Positions 34,976 to 47,611 of a stretch of 64,000 bases of DNA are shown here, piece by piece; position 1 is the stretch's first letter; each line of letters opens with the position of its first letter. The translations under genes were made by a program, and so were the position numbers. The DNA is from Streblospio benedicti (lineage: Eukaryota > Annelida > Polychaeta > Spionida > Spionidae), in assembly GCA_019095985.1 (NCBI GenBank), contig JAGTTF010005625.1, forward strand, positions 23,877 to 87,876, given 5' to 3'. Under the pieces are notes generated by a model, which was given only the letters and a program-made list of their open reading frames with translations, ran no database searches and was not told where the DNA came from.

Positions 34976-37191
34976 TTGGCTTGTAAATTAACTTCGTTAC
35001 CCCTCTACAGGTCGCAATTTAGCTAGGATGCTCAAATTTCATTCGGTTGGAAATGTCAAGAATTTTATGGGCCCAAATGGCATATTTGCCCCCCATTTCA
35101 TTAATTAGGTCCATTTTACTAGTATTCAATATGCTTTCATATGGAAAAATCAATATCATAAAGGCAGCAACATTAGTCTAGCCTGGTGCTGTTAGCTGCT
35201 AAATATGAATATTGATTTTTTGACAATATAGACAGTGGCATTCCAGTGCTTTTCAGGTATAAAACACTGGTTTTGCCCCCACTGGGGGCGCATTTTCAGC
35301 TAGGGGCTTTATATGTTCAACCCAATTAAATGGCTTGCCCATTTCAAGTCAATATTGCAGGTTTGAGTAGACTGGTGTTTTCCAGTGTTTCGTCACTGTC
35401 CATCCATTCCTCCTTCCTTGGTCCTCCGTCCGATTCTTACCCCTCTACAGGTTGCATCGTTTGAGCTACGATGCTCAAATTTGGCATGTCAGATGGAAAT
35501 GGTGACCACAAGAACCCTATTTCACATGGGCCCAAATGGTCCATATTTGGGCTCATTTGGGCCCATTATTAGGTCCATTTTACTGGTATTCAATACGCCT
35601 TAGCCAGAATTGAAAAATCAATATCATATGGCAGCAACATTAGTCTAGCCTGGTGCTGTTAGCTGCTGAAATATGAATATTGATTTTTTGCCAATATATA
35701 GACAGTGGGATTCCAGTGTTTTTTCAGTGTACAAAACACTGGTTTGCCCTCACTGGGGGCGCTTTTCATGTAAACATGTTATCTGATTGTTCCAGTGTTT
35801 TATACACTGGCTAGTACCCAATTAATTGCCTCCATCCTTCCTTCCTTCCGTCCGTCCGGTTCGTTATCCCTCTACAGGTTGCATCGTTTGAGCTACGATG
35901 CTCAAATTTGGCATGTCGGATGGAAATGGTGACCACAAGAACCCTATTTCACATGGGCCCAAACGGTCAATATTTGGGTCAAATATTGATCTTTGACCAT
36001 TATGAATCACATTATCATTACTATTTGAATGCACAATTAAAATCAAAAATATTCTATAACCACAAAACTCCAGACACATATAACCAAAAAGCGCCCCCAG
36101 TGAGGGCAAACCAGTGTTTTATACCTGGAAAACACTGGAATGCCACTGTCTTTATTGTCAAAAAAATCAATATTCATATTTCAGCAGCTTTTAGCACCAG
36201 GCTAGACTAATGTTGCTGCCTTATGATATTGATTTTTCCATATAATGCTAAAAGCATATTGAATACTAGTAAAATGGACCTAATAATGGGCCCAAATGGG
36301 CCCAAATATGGACCATTTGGGCCATCATGAAATAGGGTTCTTGTGGTCACCATTTCCAACCGACATGCCAAATTTGAGCATCTAAGCTCAAGCGATGCGA
36401 CCTGTAGAGGGGTTTCCGGACGGATGGACGGATGGACGGACGGATGGAATGGACGGATGGACGGAATTAATTGGGTACAAGCCAGTGTATAAAACACTGG
36501 AACAAACTCAGACACATCGGCTCCAAAAAATGCATCCACTTCTTGGTTCCCATAAATCAATAATCAGCCAATACAGTGTATTAAACACTGGTTTGCCCCA
36601 GCTAGGCGCTTTTCATCTAATGTCTGACTGTCAAATGATATTGGCTTTTGATTGGGACCAGTATCCCTATTTCAAGAATGGATGTTTTGGGGTGTGTCTG
36701 GAGTTTGGGTTATAGAATATTGATTTTAATGGTGCATTCAAATAGTAATAAGAATGTGATTCACTATAAAATGGACCGGCTAAATGGGCCCAAATATTCT
36801 TTGGGCCCACAAAATAGGAGTCACATGGTCACCAAAAACCGACATCCAAAAGGCATCCAGGCTCAAATGATGCTTATAAATCAATAATCAGCCAATATAT
36901 AGACGGACATTCCAGTGTATTAAACACTGGTTTGCCCACCTTGTGGGCCTTTTCATAAAACACTGGAGATTATAAATTATAGAATGTGATGTGAAGGGGT
37001 TATACAGTGTTACTTGAAAAATAAATGGTTTTGATAATGTTCTTATTGGCAGTTGCTTATTCAATGTTATCAGGCTCTAGCAACTGGTTGTTCACATGAG
37101 GTAATTACCATCCTTGTCACACTATATTGCCTTTCTCAACTCCTGCGGAGAATACAATACTTGCTGTCCATCAAATGCCTGACCTGTACCA

Positions 37192-37291
37192 NNNNNNNNN
37201 NNNNNNNNNNNNNNNNNNNNNNNNNNNNNNNNNNNNNNNNNNNNNNNNNNNNNNNNNNNNNNNNNNNNNNNNNNNNNNNNNNNNNNNNNNN
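37192..37291. other. assembly gap, 100 N
   Basis: Exactly 100 N inside the repeat array, as expected where near-identical units defeat assembly. Confidence 0.99.
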
Positions 37292-37403
37292 ATTTCCATC
37301 CGACATGCCAAATTTGAGCATCGTAGCTCAAACGATGCGACCTGCAGAGGGGTAACGAACCGGACGGACGGAAGGAAGGAAGGATGGACGCAATTAATTG
37401 TAG

Positions 37404-38113
37404 GAATTGACCACGAGATTGGAGTGTCAATCGCAAAACGAGGGTAAATCAGACGTCAGCATGCTCAATTTTGCGATTGACATGACAATCGAGTGGTCAA
37501 TCACCATTCTATCATGACGTGCAAAAATCTAAAATAAAATTACAGTTTCCATTAATCACTACACATGCTAAATATACACGCAAACATTCTTATCTTGGTA
37601 TAAACCATTTGCCGTCATTAGTCTAAACTTAGCCTTGCGAAAAGTTGCGACACAAGCACAAAAAATGCGAGTAAAAGTTATCCAAGCATGTGTTTTTTTC
37701 AACATTTCTGAGAGAATATGTTTGAGAATATGCACATAATCCACGCGAAACTATGAACTTATTCTAGCAGTATCCAAGTCTTAAATGCATCCACCAGTGT
37801 ATCCATGGCATAAAGTGACAAGCATGACTGAAAGTGTTAGCGATGGTTTGCTTAAACAGCAATTAGACTAGTGCAGTCAATTTTGGCAAAAAAGAGCGCG
37901 CGGAGACCATTACTATGGCTCTAGTCTAAACTTATGCTCTCCGCTACACGGAATACGCCTTGCTACGTCAGCGGCTGTATTGATATTGTGAGGAGTTTAG
38001 ACTAGCGCCGTGGGTTTTTTTGGAGCGTGTTTTCCATCGCAAAATTGAGCACGCTGATTGACCAATCAGCGTGGGTTATTGGCGGTGATTTTTGCACGGA
38101 ATGATAGAATGGG
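37404..38113. mobile_element. inverted-repeat element inside the array
   Basis: CCATTCTATCAT...CGTGCAAAAATC near 37,503-37,530 is inverted at 38,087-38,112. Outside and inside it, CAGCATGCTCAATTTTGCGA at 37,457 is inverted at 38,034-38,060. The nested inverted arms span ~700 bp and interrupt a repeat unit. The centre is AT-rich with no transposase. Confidence 0.65.
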
Positions 38114-38334
38114 TACTAGCCAGTGTATAAAACACTGGAACAATCAGATAACATGTTTACATGAAAAGCGCCCCCAGTGAGGGCAAACCAGTGTTTTATA
38201 CCTGGAAAAACACTGTAATGACACTGTCTATATGTTGGCAAAAAAATCAATATTCATATTTCAGCAGCTAACAGCACCAGGCCTTATGATATTGATTTTT
38301 CCATGGTGGCTAAAGCCTATTGAATACAGTAAAA

Positions 38335-39021
38335 TGTAACAAAACTAGTTCTGTTAGGGCATCCAATTTTTACCACCTTAGGTGGCTGCTCAGTATTGGC
38401 AAAAATAGTTAACATAGGTAGCACTGGACTAAAGTAAGCTGCCCATGTTACACACACCTTGTCAGGTTGTCCGTTTACTATGGCCACTTGTAGGGACCAG
38501 TGTTTAAGACCAGTGCACTACCACACAGTACTGAGGAAGCCATTAGGGCTTTAGTTTCATATTTCAGCAGCTAACGGACCTGCACTAGGTAGGGCTGTCA
38601 GTCTATTGAAGGGAATAGGCCCACATTCACACATTACTGAGGTCCAGCCGGTGGCTACCTCACTCCCGGACGTCTACTCACCTTACGTGGACTGAAGGAC
38701 CCACATTCGTGTACAGTAGCTGCTGGCCCTGCTAATAATGTCACCACGGGAGGCCTTTTTGTGAGGCCAGGGGTTTGCACACCACCTTACACAACAAGTA
38801 GCGAGAGGGTGACTGGCCCGTCGGCTATTAGCTGCAGAGCTCGGGTGTAAGGTGTTCGGATAAACGTCTCAAGAACACAACAAGGAGTATGGTTTGGGGG
38901 GAGACCAAGCCGTCTTGTGGGCACCATTTCCACGTGGGGTGCCGCGTGGAGGGCGCCAATACCCGTCTTGTCGGCTAATGTGAACCCGGCAAGGCATGCA
39001 GGAGCTACGACTTTGTTCACA
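38335..39021. mobile_element. 687 bp insertion with TGT...ACA ends
   Basis: Compared with the intact unit at 36,256-36,290 (GAATACTAGTAAAATGG), this copy is split. TGTAACAAAACTAG begins after CAGTAAAA, and GACTTTGTTCACA ends before CTAGTAAAA, so about 8-9 bp of target are repeated. The two ends are also imperfectly inverted. GC content is higher than in the neighbours. No coding frame recognised. It could be a TIR element or another short insertion. Confidence 0.65.
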
Positions 39022-39242
39022 CTAGTAAAAATGGACCTAATAATGGGCCCAAATGGGCCCAAATATGGACCGTTTGGGCCCATGTAAAATAGAGTTCTTG
39101 TGGTCACCATTTCCATCTGACATGCCAAATTTGAGCATCCTAGCTCAAACGATGCGACCTGTAGAGGGGTAACGAACCGGACGGACGGAAGGAGGATGGA
39201 CGGACGCAATTAATTGGGTACAAGCCAGTGTATAAAACACTG

Positions 39243-39990
39243 GAAAACTAATTTTACCAGTCTACTCAAGCAGAATATTGACTTAAAAGTGAGCAAGCCA
39301 TTTAAAAGACATGAACAAAAGTTGACATCTGCATGAATAAAATGATAAAGAATTTTCAAGATATTAAATCAAACAAAATACTTTGCATCACACTAATTCA
39401 ACAGATTAGTGCTACTTGAATGTGTTTTTCACACGGTCTAAGCTGTTGTAATTTAATGGGAAGCAACTTGCCAAATATTTTACAATACATAAATCAAATA
39501 GTCTGCAACCATTTTAATTTGATAGATACTCTCAACTGTGATAATTTGAGTGCATGAGTTGTTCTTTCATCAGTATAGGTCGAATGGGAGATATTAATAT
39601 ATGTATTTGAAATGAGGTTCACTAATGTTTACTACCTTGGCATGTAATGGGGTAATAATAGGCATATACACAATAATTTTATTTAGTGATACATGAGGAT
39701 GTGCAATCGTCATGACGCGGTTGACATTGATATCAGTCCCTTTGGAAACAAAGTGAGCTCATTGTCCAAAACTAACCAACAGAATTCATGAAATTAATAG
39801 ATATAAAGGGCAACCGACTGTACAGATTATTTAAGCTGGAAATGTTATCCAAACCACAGATGCACATTGTCATGATACTTGCTGAGTATAAATTGCACAT
39901 GTGAATGTACTGCAGTTGGAACTGTCACATGTGTGATTTTATATGGATTTTTGTCGGAAATAAAGTTATAAATAAAAAAAAACATATAAA
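39243..39990 (-). repeat. dispersed repeat R, copy 2 (inverted) with flank
   Basis: 39,370-39,990 is the reverse complement of 34,180-34,850. The left ~125 bp resembles the flank seen at 63,780-63,900. Confidence 0.8.
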
Positions 39991-40059
39991 TTTATTGTAT
40001 TCCTTTCTTTTGATCCTGCCAATGTTTTAAAACACAAATACTGTGGATCTTTTAATGCA

Positions 40060-41652
40060 CTGTCGTCATTTGGTAAAGTTTTTCTATATTCTCATTATTG
40101 GCAAGATAAGCAGTTATTTATTGCTTTATCTATTATCATTTATTACTTTCATTTGACCAGTTTTAACTGATTGATGTACACAAAATAACACAAATATAAA
40201 CAAATTGTACTTTAGTTTGTAGTATGTTAACTTGATTTTATTAAACTGTTAAGAATAAACTATATAATCTATTGCAAACGAGATGCCAATATGGGAATAC
40301 ATTCATTAAAAGTACTTGAAACAGTACGCACGGAGACTCCAAAATGATAAGATAAGTCCCTGTTGGATAAATCTACTCTCAATTTCATAAGAGTTAAAGA
40401 CAATTGATCCTCCTTAGAAATCGTACACCTGTGAGATATAAAAGTAAAAACTACATTAAACAGCCAATAAAAACTTGCCATAGTCAGAATAAATTGTATA
40501 AAAACATAACTTAGAGTCATCAAGATGTTCGAGAGGTGACGAAAATTTTGCTAGTTTATGTTTTAGAACATCTCTTTCTTTTTTAACAAAGTTGTTTTCC
40601 ATCTGAAGACTATCACAATTAATGTGTCTGTAAACCTTGAATTCTTTCTTCGAGGGAAAATATATTTGGTGAAACATATAGAGTTTTTGCATAATAGTTC
40701 GTCGACGACAGGTGATGTAGATGTAGAAAGAGTAGATACTTGTAGTAGTTGAGCATGCTGCTCAACTTGAGCCAGTGTAGAGGTCGATGTAGATGTTGAT
40801 ATGGTAACGATGAAGTGGAGGATGGCATCATGGACCTTCTCGTGTGACGTTTATATCTATTTATCTTCATTGGAGTTTTGGTAGGGGTTTCTCCCTTGTG
40901 CAAAGAAGGCACATAGTCAGGATGATCAGATCCTCATTTTGTTCACCTGCAATTTTTATGCACAGTACAATTAGTATGGTAAGTTGCAACACATATTTAT
41001 AGGTCTAAATATATTGGCAAAAGTTAGAAAAAAATACTTAGGCTATGATAAAACATTTAGATTATGATTAGAAAAATACATGGTGACACTAACAGAAATT
41101 GGGATATTATATCTAACAACCCATGTCTAACAACAATAAAACTACTATAGTATGCTTGCACTAGATCTATATGTAGTTAATTTTGGACCAATACTTTTTA
41201 GTACATACCTGTCAACAAGTGACGCTGGCACAACCAAATCCCACGGCTTAGGTTCACATCTTTTTCCCAATCCTGTCACAGTGTGGCAACACCCTGGGGA
41301 TGACATGTATTAGGTGACACCACAAACCTTTTCACTGAATTTATCCATTTCTGTTGTCTGTCATTTTTTTTGCATTGGAAAAACTGTAAAAATCTTGTGT
41401 TACTCAATGTACCACCTCTAGCTGTACATTCCGACACATAATAAAAACGAGGCATGCTCCAGTTTTATATATATTACGACAAACAGATCATTATATGATA
41501 TAAAATTTTAAGTATTTTCATAGAAATGGTCCGTTTTTGACAATGTAAACACCACCACAACACGCTCACTTCCGCCTGAAATTTCTTTGACATGCATGCG
41601 CAGCCTCGTTATTGATAAACATGTTGATTCGTGCTATTTCTCTCTCTCTCTC
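40060..41652 (-). pseudogene. truncated ISL2EU-type transposase relic, copy T1
   Basis: The reverse complement of 60,274-61,920. On the minus strand a decayed THAP exon starts near 41,455 (MPRFYYVSECTARGG). It is followed by a linker segment at 40,850-40,920 (HPDYVPSLHKG, compare HPDYAPSLYL in the full element) and a coiled-coil/HTH part at 40,269-40,620 (LTLMKLRVDLSNRDLSYHFG). The protein ends at ASRLQ and stop, where the full transposase continues, so the whole DDE catalytic core is gone. The THAP has lost metal ligands and the frame is broken more than once. It cannot make an active transposase. Confidence 0.8.
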
Positions 41653-42130
41653 AGGTCTCAGACCACCAAATCAATACAAAATCAGCAAAGAATTCGGTCC
41701 GAACACACCGGTGCTGCTGAAAGTTGATATTAACTAAAAAGTAGGTGTGGTTCCGACTATTTACTGATTATAGATATGGTAAAAAAATTAAGCTTATACC
41801 CAATAGGTGTCAAACCAGTTATTTTGTTTAAATATTTTTGAATAGTTAGTGCACATGGTCAGTTATAAGACGGCCATGTATCAAATAGAATAGTGCTAGA
41901 CTACAGAGGATTTCAATGGGTAAGTCTCATCTATGGCTGCCAGAGCTCTGGGAAGGTGGTTATGCCCATATGAATTTTCTCCTCAGCAACTGGAAATGAA
42001 ATACTTTGTTGAAGAAAAATACGATTATAGATTATTGGCCAACACTCAAAGCTAAGCAGGGTAGAGGGGGTTGTTTATTACATTGTTAATAGATCTTACA
42101 ATTGAGCATTTGTTTAGTGGTCTGAGACCT
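41653..42130 (-). mobile_element. GGTCTCAGACC MITE, inverted complete copy
   Basis: AGGTCTCAGACCACCAAATC at 41,653 to GTGGTCTGAGACCT at 42,130, 478 bp, both ends present. It abuts T1 on one side and block D2 on the other, mirroring the copy at 53,693 beside D3. Confidence 0.9.
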
Positions 42131-45100
42131 CATAAACACACATCTTTGGAAAGGGAGTGGCTATTTTTACGGGTCCGTAAACATAAACTCAGTTCTATTT
42201 TTACGAGGACGGGGATCTAATTAAAGTAATTACGCTACTTATGCGAATCTTATCATAATATATCAAGTATTTTGTTTAAGTTTTGCTTTGTTTTTGTGTA
42301 TCCATTTAATGCTGCTTGTATGTATAGAATGAATCCCAATTTTTAAAACAAAAAGAACCAATATCTAGTAAACAATCTCCTTTTCTAAACATATTTTTCA
42401 ACACCCATTGTCACCGTTGATAAGGTTTGGTTTGAATATTTCTTACTCAACTGTTTTCTTATATCAATAAAATAGAATGTATACGCCATTCAGGGCTCAG
42501 TATGCACTGAAAAAAAAATCACGGGAATCATTGGTATTTAATATATGCATAAACTGATGATAAACATCTCACTCACATCAAAAAGCCGTCCTAATAGACC
42601 CTACAGCTCTTGAGTCCATATGATGTACAAAAGTGATTTTATACTATTTACCTCTATATATTCCTGTCTGAATTGGTTATAGCCAATGATAGGTCATGTG
42701 ACATGGTAGTCTTGATAGTATGAGCAGTCTGTTTATGTTGGCAACATGCACCCGGTAGTAGAGCAAAGATGATAAAGGCTATGTGATGAATCATGGGGCT
42801 GGGGATTCCCCATTTGGTTGTAAAGGTCATGCTTTTAAGAAAAATATGGCTACAAAAGATGTTTGGAAATGATATACACGTCCAGTCATGATAATACCGT
42901 GTGTTGTACAATATAGTCACTATATTAGGCTCTATAAGCCAGCAAACCCTTTGATAAGAGTTACAAATCTACAATTTAAATGAAGTCTTTAGTTTGTCAT
43001 TGAATGTCACAATGGACTCGAGTGATGCTGTGCTAATGCACACCTAAAAGTATATGAAGTTTGCATTATGACATGTCAATCAAAGCAGCCTTGCTGATAA
43101 AATCATTACATTGTAATAATATTTATCACCCAATGACTATATTCAAGGGAGATCAGATTGCCCAGGAACCTAATACACGAACTGGATGCGGAAACCGGTG
43201 TCAGGATACAGACCTGATACAGGTTTTTCTCCACAGGGGCATTTTATAGACATATAGATCACCAATCGCACTGTTGGGCCATACGCAAGGGTAACAGACC
43301 AAGAGGCCTTAGTTTATGGGGCAACTGTCTAGACCTATTATTTGTATCAGTCTACTGCCAAAAAGTTAAAAAGAACATAAATATATTAATTTTAATTTAA
43401 ATACAACAGTGACACTGCTCAAAATTAATAAAAATCATTTTTCAATTGGTAGACAAATGCTCAGTACTGAATGGCTAATTAACAGAAAAATGTCTAGACC
43501 TAAAATATCTACAATATAAGTCAAAAACAAATGCAAAAATTTAATCTAACAACAAATGCATTTAATTTTTTGGCTGACATTTTGTTGTTGCCTCGGCTGC
43601 TTTCATTTGAAATCTGTGCCATATACATACCCTGTTCATGCAAAGATCTAGTCACTTCTTTATTTTGAGTTCCATAGCAGGGTAAAATGAGGTGAGTATA
43701 TGGATAAGAAATTACATGTATCAAAGCCATAAACTTAAGAAAATTATTCTAGTATTATTTTTATATGCCGAAAATACTATCATATTTTTAGAGAAAATTC
43801 ATGCACACAGAAAGTTCCAACTTTATGTATGTATTCACAGACTCATATTACATCTGTAAATATACTGGGCACGTTTATTTGCTTTTAGTATACATTGAAT
43901 TAAATTTGCATAGTTATTAAATCATACATACAAAACAAACAAAACACAATAAATGTAATATATAGCTCTAAAAAATATAGCTGGTCCCCTTTGGGACTCT
44001 GGATATTAGTGAAGGGGTGCACATATAGAAAACTACAGGAAATTCTTGTCTGATTTTTATAAAACTTTCACAAGTATTAGGGCATGTGTCTAGATGTATA
44101 TGGACAAATGTTTGCCAAAGGTACACTGAAATCTAAGAAATTGTTGAATTGAAGCATCCTATGAATTTTCATGACAATGACTGGAATAGCTTTCCCTCAA
44201 CTGTGCTTACAACCCACAAACTGAGCATAAAAGTAGTATAAACATATTCTTCAAACCTTAATAACTTTCTCAAAAGTTGGGTGAAAATTAAAATCGAAGA
44301 TTATTTTTTGCTCATATTCAACATATTCACGGATCACGACACAAGGCTACAGCTATGATTAAGGGTGTCACACAGTGAGCCTGTTTATTGAGGACAGAAG
44401 CAAAGCTAATTCGCGTGGGTTTAGACAAGTGTCTCCACTTCTCTCACAGCAGCTTATTACTATATACATTCCGTGTGTGTTTACAAAATGGTGTGAAAAA
44501 AAATGGCCATGAAAGAAGCAATAAAAATCTGTACACTTTATTTGTTTCATCGTCCCTTAGAGCTACATATTATAATATAAAACTTCAAATCTTATAATCA
44601 AAAGCAAGTTGTACAATTACACTGATAACTTCTCTAAAATAAACTAGTTAGTTTGTGTGCAAAAAATGATGTGCAACATTCTCCAGAGGCAAGGATGTCC
44701 CCGAGTGGTCGGCCACAAAATTAACAACCTACTGCAAATATAAGCAGACAAAATGTCAGGACTAAACTTTTTTTTTACAATACAAACTGTGTACAGTCTT
44801 ATACAAAAATAATTCAGTTTACTAAAATCCACACGTGAACTGTCATAGAAGTGATGAAGAAGAGCGATTGATCCGAGTTGCCGTGGAAACCATTGACATG
44901 ACGTCCTGCAACTGTCTCTTCCCACCAGCAGCAGCCACAAACTCACAGCCTGACACGACAGAGAGCAGAATATCATCATTCTCGACTTATTTCCCACACC
45001 GTGGAATGTGAACCTTTTGTCCTTTATGTGAGATGGAAACCAGGTGCAATAAAAAAGAAACCTCAATATTATGAATAATTTCCATTCCCCCGAATTTCTC

Positions 45101-45399
45101 CATTGAAGAGAAAATAATTTCAAACAAAAAAAAATGGAAAAAAAAATGGTAGAAACGAGACTTGAAGTGGATATTTACATAACAATGCAAGTAATTTAAG
45201 TTTATGAAAAAGTTGCCACCGTATCTTGTGAGCCCAAGTCCAGAAATTTATCTAAGTTTGAGTGACGATATCCATGTCGCCGACCCCAAGCACCAACCAC
45301 TCAAATCTCTGCAGGGTCGAGGCTAAATGGGATTCCTCAGTGCCAAGCAATTTTCAAACATATGAAATCAATTTTTTTCTGGCGAGTGAATTATCCTGG

Positions 45400-45550
45400 T
45401 CTGTGCTGGTCTGTCTGCTGGTCTGTGCTGGTCTGTGCTGGTGTCTGCTGGTCTGTGCTGGTGTCTGCTGGTCTGTGCTGGTGTGTGCTGGTCTGTGCTG
45501 CTGGTCTGTGCTGGTGTCTGCTGCTGGATTACAATGCTGGTCTGCTGCTG
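45400..45550 (-). repeat. minisatellite, D2 copy
   Basis: Inverted form of the CAGCACAGAC/CAGCAGACAC array, here less regular and separated from the stop codon of the last exon by a short CAGCAG-rich stretch. Confidence 0.85.
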
Positions 45551-45551
45551 A

Positions 45552-45629
45552 TTATGATGCATGCGCTGCCCTGAACACAGCCGACGTGTCGTGTTCACCG
45601 TAACCTTTGGCCTTCGCCTTCTTGAAAAG
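45552..45629 (-). pseudogene. GLYR1-like last exon, D2 copy, open
   Basis: On the minus strand, after TTGTTGCAG, 78 bp encode 25 residues from LFKKAKAKGYGEHD through SAVFRAAHAS to TAA. The animal GLYR1 end reads MSAVYRAYIH, so length and position of the stop fit. The exon itself shows no defect, but the penultimate exon expected upstream (beyond 46,270) is absent, so in this arrangement it is an orphan exon. Confidence 0.65.
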
Positions 45630-46275
45630 CTGCAACAAACAAACCGTCAATCAGGAGCAAAGATGAGGGAAAAAAAACTTTTAAAAAACTTTTTAAGACT
45701 TAAGCAAGCTAAATAAGACATAATAGCAATTATTTCCCCCAAATAATGCAACATTAGATTTATTAAGGATTTGCAGACAGCCTGACATAAATTTCCCCCC
45801 AAATAATAAAAAATAGATTCTTTAAGGATTTGTAGGCACTGTGATATAGATTGATAGATTGACGCAAGAATCAAGCAAATACATGTTTTTTAATACAAAT
45901 TTTAGGATATCAAGGTACGATCATAGTACCATATTCAGCCACTCTGTGATTAGTCTCTGTCAACCAGACACTCCTTTGAATGCAATGTAACCAAAGAAAC
46001 AAAGATTTCGTCAATGTTTGTCAAAATAGCACCAAGAATTCTTAGCAAAGTACTGTAAAACTAGAAATGCTGACGAATTATTTTGCGACTTTCGTGGGTC
46101 GGTGCAAAAATGCAAACTTAAATTGTCAGCAAACATTAATAGCCTATGTAAAGTAGATCCAGGATGAACCAAAATCGCAAAATAAATAGTCACAAAATAA
46201 TTTATAGATGAAAATCGCAAAATTTAATAGCCCCGAAATATTCAAGTTTTACAGTATTGACACTATCGTGTGTCT

Positions 46276-47381
46276 GTATCATAGGTCAGAGATAGTTTAA
46301 CGAGATACGCCCAACACGTCCATATCTGCTGTTCCCAGCAAACATAAGAGGATGGTGCTGTCTTGTACAAATGAATAGAAAATTGGTTGATTTTGATGCG
46401 ATATATTTTGCATTTTATGATTGAAATACAAATAGCTATGAATGAGAAATCATTCAATTCATGACCATTTCTAGGCGCTGATATCTCCGAAAAAACTGTA
46501 AGGGAACATTTACAAATCATATGTTGTTTAGGCATAGTCTATGGGTATTCTCGCCAAACGGTGATTGTCAAACATATGGCGACACGTGTGATTCATGTTC
46601 AAAATAAACTATTTAGTTAAAACAATTACCCAGATTTATATATACGAGTGGAATTGCATATTACTGCAGATTATTTCCATCAGAATTATACATTAATAAG
46701 ACAACCGTGGTGTTGATGTTTTTGGTCAAACGCTACTGCCTATTGATATGAGCGATAGTATAACAGAGTTGAGATTAGTCACTTGTCACTTGCATGCTTG
46801 TAATTTGCAGAGGTTTACTGACAACTTAAAAATTATCATAGACACATAAGACACTTAAAATTTGATGCACTTTCAGTTCATACTTTACATTTGGAAAGAA
46901 ATGTCCATTGATCCCATCACATAGTCGTAATGTTCTTTGATGTGATGTCAAATCCACTACGATTGTGTTGACCATTTTGACTGGCAAAGTTTGATCATCG
47001 AATGTCCTGCTATTTCATAATAATTGGTATGGTTAGAAACGCACACTTCTGTAGATTACATACATAGTAATAAAATATTTTTGGGACAGGTATGGATGAG
47101 ATACTGACATATGTATTACTGAACATGCGCTTGACAATGACAGCCATACTGTGAAAACGTGATTAGGGAAGAAAAAAGTCTCCGAACATTTTGCTTAGTA
47201 TTTCAGCACTTGCCATGGCTAGAAACATTTGATTAATACATATGTAATCTACAGAAGTATGCGTTTCCAACCATATCAATTATAAAAAAAATAGTAGCAT
47301 ATTTTATTACTAAAACTTTGAAGGTAAAATGCCTTATATCGAAGTGGATTTGACAAGCTGATTAGTCTAGGCTTACAATAA
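46276..47381. other. spacer at the centre of the D2-D3 palindrome
   Basis: Unique-looking at first. From 46,640 it carries the end motif of the 17.8 kb element (GCATATTACTGCAGATTATT), and at about 47,025-47,060 and 47,245-47,280 its internal TATGCGTTTCCAA-type motif in opposite orientations. It is probably a truncated relative, cut by the gap. No gene. Confidence 0.5.
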
Positions 47382-47481
47382 NNNNNNNNNNNNNNNNNNN
47401 NNNNNNNNNNNNNNNNNNNNNNNNNNNNNNNNNNNNNNNNNNNNNNNNNNNNNNNNNNNNNNNNNNNNNNNNNNNNNNNNN
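47382..47481. other. assembly gap, 100 N
   Basis: Exactly 100 N immediately before D3, at the palindrome centre, so the true spacer length is unknown. Confidence 0.99.
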
Positions 47482-47611
47482 CCTTTTTTTACCCATTTCT
47501 ATTTTTTATCTTTTTTTGTAGCGTTCCTCTAAAGAAGTTTCAAAATTTTCACCATATTTTCATATTCAGAATAATTTCTATATTTTTTGCATTTATCAGA
47601 AACACAACTTA

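Larger units (their letters stand above)
34985..39242. repeat. nested array of the CCAGTGTTTTATACACTGG repeat family
   Basis: At least seven whole or partial units, ~400-480 bp, in both orientations. Direct units start at 34,995, 35,425 and 35,850; inverted units end at about 36,480, 37,365 and 39,240; a mixed one lies at 36,550-36,960. Each holds CTCTACAGGTTGCATCGTTTGAGC, interrupted here by small changes, a block rich in GGGCCCAAATGG, a TCAATATTCATATTTCAGC block and CACTGGGGGCGC. Units are separated by the palindrome-like CCAGTGTTTTATACACTGG and by short (TCCGTCC)n-like tracts. Repeated reading frames such as FELRCSNLACQMEMVTTRT come from the unit and are not a recognised protein. Confidence 0.8.
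42131..46275 (-). repeat. duplicated block, copy D2 (inverted)
   Basis: The reverse complement of D1 and D3 with small indels. It ends beside ACACGATAGTGTC near 46,270. A piece corresponding to 24,990-25,500 of D1 is missing near 44,785, where the 3' region has been shortened by several hundred bases. It carries the only GLYR1-like last exon with a plausible native end and shares with D3 an insertion next to GTCTAGAC (43,320-43,500). Confidence 0.9.

Noticed and set aside
35385-39209. Repeated frames reading like FELRCSNLACQMEMVTTRT
   Set aside because: They recur only because the DNA repeat recurs; copies break the frame freely and no family is recognised.
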